The notes under the pieces are model-generated. The model ran no database searches. It was given only the letters and a program-made list of their open reading frames with translations, and had not been told where the DNA came from. Both the position numbers and the translations under genes were made by a program. From JBBRLA01 sp038231615 (GTDB lineage: Bacteria; Myxococcota_A; Polyangia; Palsa-1104; JAEUJZ01), in the NCBI GenBank assembly GCA_038231615.1, contig JBBRLA010000280.1, forward strand, positions 1 through 10,251: 10,251 bases of DNA, in the 5' to 3' direction. Of the stretch, positions 5,507 to 10,251 are shown in pieces; position 1 is the stretch's first letter, and each line of letters starts with the position of its first letter.

Positions 5507-8475
5507 CAGATCCCGAAGGAGGTCAGCACAGCCGTCGGTGCCCCCGTTCCAGGCTCCGCGGCAGCCTGCCCGGCGATCCGCAGCCGCTCGCACAGCTCGG
5601 CCACCATGAGCAGCGCGTCCCGCGGCGTCATTCCGTCGCAGTCCGCCTGCCGCAGTCGCGCGAGTACCTCGACCTCCCGGGGGTCCGGGCCATGAACCGC
5701 CAGGCCCGCGGGCCTAGCCACCGCGGGCCCAGCCGAAGAATCCGCCGCTTCCCCGACAGCCCGGGACCGGGCCGCCGCCCGCCGCCGCCCCGGGGCCGCC
5801 CGCTGCGCCGCATCCACCAGATGAAAGAGCGCCAGTTGATGGCTGTTCACCGGCGGCGCCCCATGGACCGGCAGCACCTGCGCCACGCTGCCCTGCGCCA
5901 CCTTGCCGCCCTGCGCCACCTCGCCCGCCTGCGCCGCCCCACCGCCCTGCGCCGCCCCGCTGCCATCCGGCGTCGCATCCGCCACCGGCGTCTGGATCTC
6001 CTCGGGCCCCATCTCCAGCGCCTTCAGCACCTCCCGTGAGCGATCCAGAACTGCCTTCGGCAGCCCGGCCAGCCGCGCCACCTCGATGCCATACGACCGG
6101 CTGGCGCCGCCGGCCACCAGCTTGTGCAAAAACACGATCTCCCCCTCCCATTCCCGCACCGCCACCGACAGGTTCCGCACCCGCGGGCGCGACTCCGCCA
6201 GCGCGCACAGCTCGTGGTAGTGGGTGGCGAAAAGCGTCTTGCAGCGAATGATGTCGTGCAGGTACTCCGACACCGCCCAGGCAATCGACAGCCCATCATA
6301 GGTCGAGGTCCCCCGCCCGATCTCGTCCAGCACCACCAGCGATCGCGGCGAGGCATGGCGCAGGATGTTCGCCGTCTCGCGCATCTCCACCATGAAGGTC
6401 GACTCCCCCCGCGAAAGGTTGTCCGCCGCCCCCACCCGGGTGAACACCCGGTCCACCACCCCCAGGTGCGCCCGCCGCGCCGGCACAAAGGACCCCATCT
6501 GCGAGAGGATGCAAAAAAGCGCCACCTGGCGCATCGCCGTGGACTTGCCGGCCATGTTTGGCCCCGTGATGATCAGCATCTGCGCATCCTCGGGGTCCAG
6601 CACCGTGTCGTTGGGCACGAAGCGCCCGGCCCCGCAGAGCTGTTCCACTATCGGGTGGCGGCCGTCCTCGATTTCCAGTCGGCCGCTCTCGTCGACCTCG
6701 GGGCGCACGTACCCCTGCCGGTGGGCCACCTCCGCCAGCCCGGCCAGCGCGTCAAGTTGCGCCAGCCGCTCTGCCACCCCCAGCACCCGCGCGGCCTCCG
6801 CGGCCACCTTCATTCGCAGCACCTCGAAGAGTTCCAGTTCCACCTGCAGCCGCCGCTCCTCCGCGCCGAGCACCTTGGCCTCGTACTCCGAGAGTTCGGC
6901 GGTGACATAGCGTTCGGCGTTGGCCAGGGTTTGCTTGCGGATGTAGTCGGACGGCACCTTGGCCAAATGGCTGCGAGTGATCTCCAGGTAGTAGCCAAAG
7001 ACCCGGTTATAGCGCACCTTCAGCGAGGAGATCCCGGTGCGTTCTTTCTCCCGCTCCTCGATGCGCAGGATCTGCGCCTTGCCGCCCTGGGAGATGTCCA
7101 AAAGCTCGTCCAGATCGGCGCTGTGGCCGCGGCGAATGAAGCCCCCCTCGCGCCAGGCGGCGGAGGGTTCCTCGGCGATGGCTTTCTCGATGAGGTCCGC
7201 CACGTCGCCGCACAGGTCCTCGCCGATGGTCAGGAGCGCCGGCACCGGTGAGAGCACCGACTCGGAGCCAGTGGCCGCCTGGGCGAAGGCGTCGCGCAGG
7301 CCGGGGAGCCTGCGCAGGCTCTGCTCCAGGCAGTAAAGGTCCCTGGGGCTGGCGGCGGAAAGGCTGATCCTGCCGATCAGCCGCTCAAGGTCGTGGATCT
7401 CGCCCAACACCTTGCGGGCGGTGTCGCGCAGGGCGTGCCGTTCGACCAGCCATTCGACGGCATCGTGGCGGCGGCGGATGGCGGCGACCTGCAAAAGAGG
7501 CGCTCCGAGCCAGCGGCGCAGGAGGCGGCCCCCCATGGCGGTGCGGGTCTCGTCCAGAAGCCCGAGCAGCGCCCCTTTCTGGCGGCGTTCCATCAGGGTC
7601 TGAAAAAGTTCCAGATTGCTCTTGGTGGTCTCGTCGATGACCATCTCGTCGCCGTGGCGGTACAGGCGCAGGCGCGTCAGGGGCAGGCGGCCCTTGCGCT
7701 GGGTGCCCTGGGCGTAGCGGGCGGCGGCGGCGGCGGCCTTCAGGGCCAGGGGCCACTCGGAGAGACGAGGGGCCCCGGGAAGATCGTCGCGGTCAATCTC
7801 GGTCACTGCGTCGTCGCCCAGGAGGCCCACAAGGAGGGCCTGGTCGGCGTCGTCTGAAGCCAGGGCGACCGGCCCCGAGGGCAGGCGCAGGCGGCCCAGG
7901 TCGGCGGCCAGGTCGTCGGGTACCGGGTGGCGAACCAGGAGTTCGGCGGGTTCGATGCGGGCCAGCTCTTCCACGACGGCGGCGTGGGACAGTTGGGTGG
8001 CGGCGAACTCGCCGGTGGAGACGTCGAGGTACGAAAGGCCCGCCTGGCCGGTGGCGGGGCCGCTGCCGGGGATGATGACGCACAGGTAATGGCCCGACTT
8101 GGGGGAAAGCTGGTCCTCTTCAAGCATGACGCCGGGGGTGATGACCTGGGTGACGGCGCGGCGGACGATCTTGTTGGTCTTGGTGGCATCCTCGACCTGT
8201 TCGCAGAGGGCGACCTTCTTGCCCAGTGCGACGAGCTTGCCGATATACAGCTTGGCGGCCTGGAGCGGGAACCCGCACATCGGGACGCCATCCTCCTTGT
8301 TCTTGTCCCGGGAGGTGAGGACCAGGTCCAGGGCGCGTGAAGCCACAACAGCGTCGTCGAAGAACATCTCGTAAAAATCGCCGACCTGGAAAAAGACGGT
8401 ACAGTCGGGGTACTGCTCCTTGACCTCCAGGTACTGGCGCATCACGGGGGTGTCTACGTACGAATGGGGAGGCAT
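5506..8475 (-). CDS. mutS: DNA mismatch repair protein MutS
   Basis: Recognises mismatches and small loops and, with ATP, becomes a sliding clamp that recruits MutL. It is 989 aa, longer than E. coli MutS (853). The mismatch-probing Phe-x-Glu is F34-Y-E36 in GDFYEMFFDDA. Connector, lever and clamp domains follow. The C-terminal ATPase has Walker A GPNMAGKST at 638-646, then SRGESTFMVEM, and the Walker B end D717-E718 in LDEIGRGTSTYDG, followed by FATHYHEL. The extra length is a tail after about residue 828: Ala-Gln repeats (839-867), a perfect beta-clamp-type motif QLALF at 880-884, an Ala/Arg-rich stretch, and a terminal MTPRDALLMVAELCERL segment like the usual MutS C-terminus. The ATG at 8475 fits, since TPVMRQYL lines up with the family N-terminus, though no clear Shine-Dalgarno is seen. 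Synonymous codon preference changes sharply near residue 528. It lies downstream of the ABC1 kinase-like gene, in the same direction. Confidence 0.98.
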   Translation of the reverse strand: MPPHSYVDTPVMRQYLEVKEQYPDCTVFFQVGDFYEMFFDDAVVASRALDLVLTSRDKNKEDGVPMCGFPLQAAKLYIGKLVALGKKVALCEQVEDATKTNKIVRRAVTQVITPGVMLEEDQLSPKSGHYLCVIIPGSGPATGQAGLSYLDVSTGEFAATQLSHAAVVEELARIEPAELLVRHPVPDDLAADLGRLRLPSGPVALASDDADQALLVGLLGDDAVTEIDRDDLPGAPRLSEWPLALKAAAAAARYAQGTQRKGRLPLTRLRLYRHGDEMVIDETTKSNLELFQTLMERRQKGALLGLLDETRTAMGGRLLRRWLGAPLLQVAAIRRRHDAVEWLVERHALRDTARKVLGEIHDLERLIGRISLSAASPRDLYCLEQSLRRLPGLRDAFAQAATGSESVLSPVPALLTIGEDLCGDVADLIEKAIAEEPSAAWREGGFIRRGHSADLDELLDISQGGKAQILRIEEREKERTGISSLKVRYNRVFGYYLEITRSHLAKVPSDYIRKQTLANAERYVTAELSEYEAKVLGAEERRLQVELELFEVLRMKVAAEAARVLGVAERLAQLDALAGLAEVAHRQGYVRPEVDESGRLEIEDGRHPIVEQLCGAGRFVPNDTVLDPEDAQMLIITGPNMAGKSTAMRQVALFCILSQMGSFVPARRAHLGVVDRVFTRVGAADNLSRGESTFMVEMRETANILRHASPRSLVVLDEIGRGTSTYDGLSIAWAVSEYLHDIIRCKTLFATHYHELCALAESRPRVRNLSVAVREWEGEIVFLHKLVAGGASRSYGIEVARLAGLPKAVLDRSREVLKALEMGPEEIQTPVADATPDGSGAAQGGGAAQAGEVAQGGKVAQGSVAQVLPVHGAPPVNSHQLALFHLVDAAQRAAPGRRRAAARSRAVGEAADSSAGPAVARPAGLAVHGPDPREVEVLARLRQADCDGMTPRDALLMVAELCERLRIAGQAAAEPGTGAPTAVLTSFGI
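5878..5961 (-). repeat. In-frame tandem repeat in the mutS tail
   Basis: Five copies of CTGCGCC[A/G]C (plus-strand sense) begin at 5878, 5893, 5911, 5929 and 5947, with periods of 15, 18, 18 and 18 bp. They encode [A/V]AQ units with glutamines at residues 843, 849, 855, 861 and 866. All periods are multiples of three, so changes in copy number keep the frame and only alter the length of the linker before the QLALF clamp motif. Confidence 0.8.
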
Positions 8476-8528
8476 GGATGGGCTTTAGCAGACGGGAGCG
8501 GTGGGTGCAAGGGACGGGCTCTGGATGT

Positions 8529-8570
8529 TTTTGTCTTTTGTCTTTTAACTTTCATCTTTCAACTTTCAAC
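8529..8570. repeat. Six-copy AT-rich heptamer array between mutS and the ABC1 kinase gene
   Basis: On the minus strand, six consecutive 7-mers read GTTGAAA, GTTGAAA, GATGAAA, GTTAAAA, GACAAAA and GACAAAA, at 8564-8570, 8557-8563, 8550-8556, 8543-8549, 8536-8542 and 8529-8535. The stop codon of the kinase-like gene (TGA, 8566-8568) falls inside the first unit. The array is AT-rich in a GC-rich neighbourhood. The rest of the 90-bp spacer (8476-8528) is GC-rich and shows no convincing promoter or ribosome site for mutS. Confidence 0.85.
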
Positions 8571-10251
8571 CTCCCCGCCGCCGCCGCCGGTTCAGCCTGG
8601 CCCGGGTGGCCAGCGCGGACAAGAGCAAAAACGCAAACGCCCCTCCCGCCACGTACGTCGCCGCATGCGCCCGCGCCACCTGCCCCCGCCCCTCGAAGAT
8701 CGTCGCCAGCACCGCCGCCGCGATCCCACACGCGGTATAGATAAGCTGATGCCCCAGCGTATAGATCAGCCGCGCCCCCTCATCCAGCCCGCGGAACCGC
8801 ACCTCCATCTGTCCGCGCTGCGCCCGCAGCATGAACTTCCGCATGTCCCCGGGCAACGCCAGCGCCGTGGCCGCCACCTCCCGCGTGGTCTCCATCACCA
8901 GCTTGGACCAGTCCCGGTCCTTGCCCAGGACAAACTCCTCCAGATACGGCCGGATCACCTGCATGGGGTTAAGCTGCGGGTCCAGATCGGTGCACAGCCC
9001 GAGCAGCAGCAACACCGTCCGCTCCAGCATGATCCACTCTTTGGGCACATGGAAGTGGTCCGCCAGGTCCCGCAACGACACATCCATCCGCCGCAGGTCC
9101 GCCAGGTTCTCCAGCGACTTCTCCGGGTTGAACTTTACATCTCGCAGCGAGAACGACTCCAGCTTCACTTCCTCGTGAAACTTGTCGTGGAAAAAGTCGA
9201 TCACCCGCTCGAAGATCTCGTTGTCCGCTCCCAGCGCGATGAACCCCATCTCTTTCATGGCCGCTATCAGCCGCGTCGTGTCCCGGGTCAGCGCTGCCTG
9301 GATCATCTCGACGATCCCATGGCGCATCCGCGGCGACACCTCGGCCACCGCACCGAAATCCAGGAACACCACCCGCGCATTGTCTATCCGGGGGAGGCGT
9401 TCCCGTCCTTCTCCCCCGGCTTTCTCATCTGGCTCAAGGAGCTGCACCATCAGGTTCCCCGGGTGCGGGTCCGCGTGATAAAGCCCGTCGGTGAAGATCT
9501 GCTGACAATACGCCGTCACGATGGTCTTGCACAGGAGCGACCGATCGATCCCCCATTCCCGCAGCCGCGCCGAATCGTTCACCTTGGCCCCGTCCACCCA
9601 GCTCGTGGTCAGCACCCTGCACGTGGACAGGTCCCGCCGCACCTCCGGGAACCCCACCTTGGCGCTCCCCGCCCCAAGCGTCCCGCTGCGGCGCCGGAAG
9701 TTCTCCGCGATGCGCTCGATGCTGGTCGCCTCCATCGAGAAGTCCAGTTCCTGAAGCACCATGGACCGGATCTCGCCAAAAACCCCGTCCAGCCCATGAT
9801 AGGGCGCGAACCACTGGATGATGCGGAAGATCCGCCGCAGCGCCCGCAGGTCGATGCGCACGATCTCGTCGATGTCCGGGTACTGCACCTTCACCGCCAC
9901 CTGCTGCCCGTCCCGCGTCCGCGCCCGATGCACCTGCCCGATCGACGCCGAGGCGATCGGCTCGGGGGAAAACTCGGCAAAGACCTCCAGCGGCCCCTGG
10001 CCGGCAAACTCCTCGCGAAAGCGCCGCTCGATGTCCGCGTAGGGGCGCGGCGGTACCCGATCCTGCAACCGCGTGAGCTGCTGCCGGAACTCCTCTGGCA
10101 GGAAGTTGGTCATGATGCTGATGAGCTGCCCCACCTTGATGAACAACCCCTGCAGCGTGGCAATTGCTCCCTCGATGCGCCGGGCGTTCAGCAGGTTCTT
10201 TTTGCGCAAAAGCGCCCGCGCCGCGTCCTGTCCGCGAAAGCGCAAGAACAA
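8566..10251 (-). CDS. AarF/UbiB/ABC1 atypical kinase-like protein (5' end outside window)
   Basis: Member of the ancient ABC1/ADCK/UbiB family of protein-kinase-like ATPases, tied to quinone biosynthesis and lipid homeostasis in bacteria and organelles. 561 residues are visible. The frame is open to the window edge, so the N-terminus lies outside, and the TTG at the edge is not taken as a start. Counting from the edge: the KxGQ motif K39-V-G-Q42, the alanine-rich loop PIASASIGQVH (99-108), the lysine K121 in VAVKVQYP, QELDF around E168, the catalytic loop HADPHPGN (259-266) and the metal-binding D298-F-G. KxGQ and the A-rich loop mark the UbiB-type rather than canonical kinases. A short hydrophilic insert (about 272-292) separates catalytic loop and DFG. 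Two hydrophobic segments at 504-519 and 531-548, then an arginine-rich tail, suggest C-terminal membrane anchoring, as in UbiB. Whether it serves quinone synthesis here cannot be told from the neighbours. Its stop lies in the heptamer array, 90 bp before mutS. Confidence 0.93.
   Translation of the reverse strand: MFLRFRGQDAARALLRKKNLLNARRIEGAIATLQGLFIKVGQLISIMTNFLPEEFRQQLTRLQDRVPPRPYADIERRFREEFAGQGPLEVFAEFSPEPIASASIGQVHRARTRDGQQVAVKVQYPDIDEIVRIDLRALRRIFRIIQWFAPYHGLDGVFGEIRSMVLQELDFSMEATSIERIAENFRRRSGTLGAGSAKVGFPEVRRDLSTCRVLTTSWVDGAKVNDSARLREWGIDRSLLCKTIVTAYCQQIFTDGLYHADPHPGNLMVQLLEPDEKAGGEGRERLPRIDNARVVFLDFGAVAEVSPRMRHGIVEMIQAALTRDTTRLIAAMKEMGFIALGADNEIFERVIDFFHDKFHEEVKLESFSLRDVKFNPEKSLENLADLRRMDVSLRDLADHFHVPKEWIMLERTVLLLLGLCTDLDPQLNPMQVIRPYLEEFVLGKDRDWSKLVMETTREVAATALALPGDMRKFMLRAQRGQMEVRFRGLDEGARLIYTLGHQLIYTACGIAAAVLATIFEGRGQVARAHAATYVAGGAFAFLLLSALATRARLNRRRRRGG

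Noticed and set aside
5878..5961. Regular repeats here considered as a CRISPR array
   Set aside because: Units are 15-18 bp, without spacers, and lie in the mutS reading frame coding for Ala-Gln repeats.
6124..7251. Long plus-strand open frame (375 codons) opposite mutS
   Set aside because: Antisense shadow of mutS, which has all its motifs on the minus strand; the product shows no recognisable domain.
8476..8528. Possible mutS promoter TTGCAC-17-TAAAGC on the minus strand
   Set aside because: Only 3 of 6 matches in each box, and the -10 box lies about 8 bp from the start codon. Too weak to call.
1..10251. Defence, phage or mobile-element system
   Set aside because: All genes seen are housekeeping or metabolic families with full motifs. 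No transposase, integrase, nuclease-toxin, reverse transcriptase or similar gene is visible.

Overview
This is a GC-rich stretch (about two thirds G+C by eye) of a bacterial chromosome, almost fully packed with genes. It holds the 5' part of folD (minus strand), gyrA, a CDP-alcohol phosphatidyltransferase and a GH113-like glycosidase (all plus strand), then mutS and an AarF/UbiB/ABC1 kinase-like gene (both minus strand). I see no tRNA, rRNA, CRISPR array, transposase, integrase or phage gene. The protein set and GC content suggest a GC-rich Gram-negative-type bacterium. A myxobacterial or deltaproteobacterial-like lineage is my best guess, but the window alone cannot settle the phylum.

Layout. 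folD (cut at the left edge) and gyrA diverge from a 125-bp intergenic region that should hold both promoters. gyrA is followed after 6 bp by the phosphatidyltransferase, whose 3' end probably overlaps the start of a secreted glycosidase, so these three genes look like one transcription unit. The unit ends at a GNRA-capped hairpin with a T tract, which also touches the stop codon of the convergent mutS gene. From the right edge, the ABC1 kinase-like gene (5' end outside the window) reads towards mutS, with a 90-bp gap that contains an AT-rich array of heptamers.

Functionally this is mostly housekeeping: one-carbon metabolism (FolD), DNA topology (GyrA), mismatch repair (MutS), a membrane-lipid head-group enzyme and an ABC1-family kinase-like protein linked to quinone or lipid homeostasis. 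The least ordinary gene is the GH113-like glycosidase, predicted to be exported.

I found no convincing new multi-gene system. The points that repay a second look are small-scale: two near-identical 16-bp palindromes spaced exactly 66 bp apart in the reading frame of the glycosidase; a heptad repeat array that contains the stop codon of the kinase gene; a sharp switch in synonymous codon preference inside mutS near residue 528, which suggests a mosaic gene; an in-frame tandem repeat in the MutS tail just before a sliding-clamp-binding motif; and an alanine at the quinolone-determining position of GyrA.
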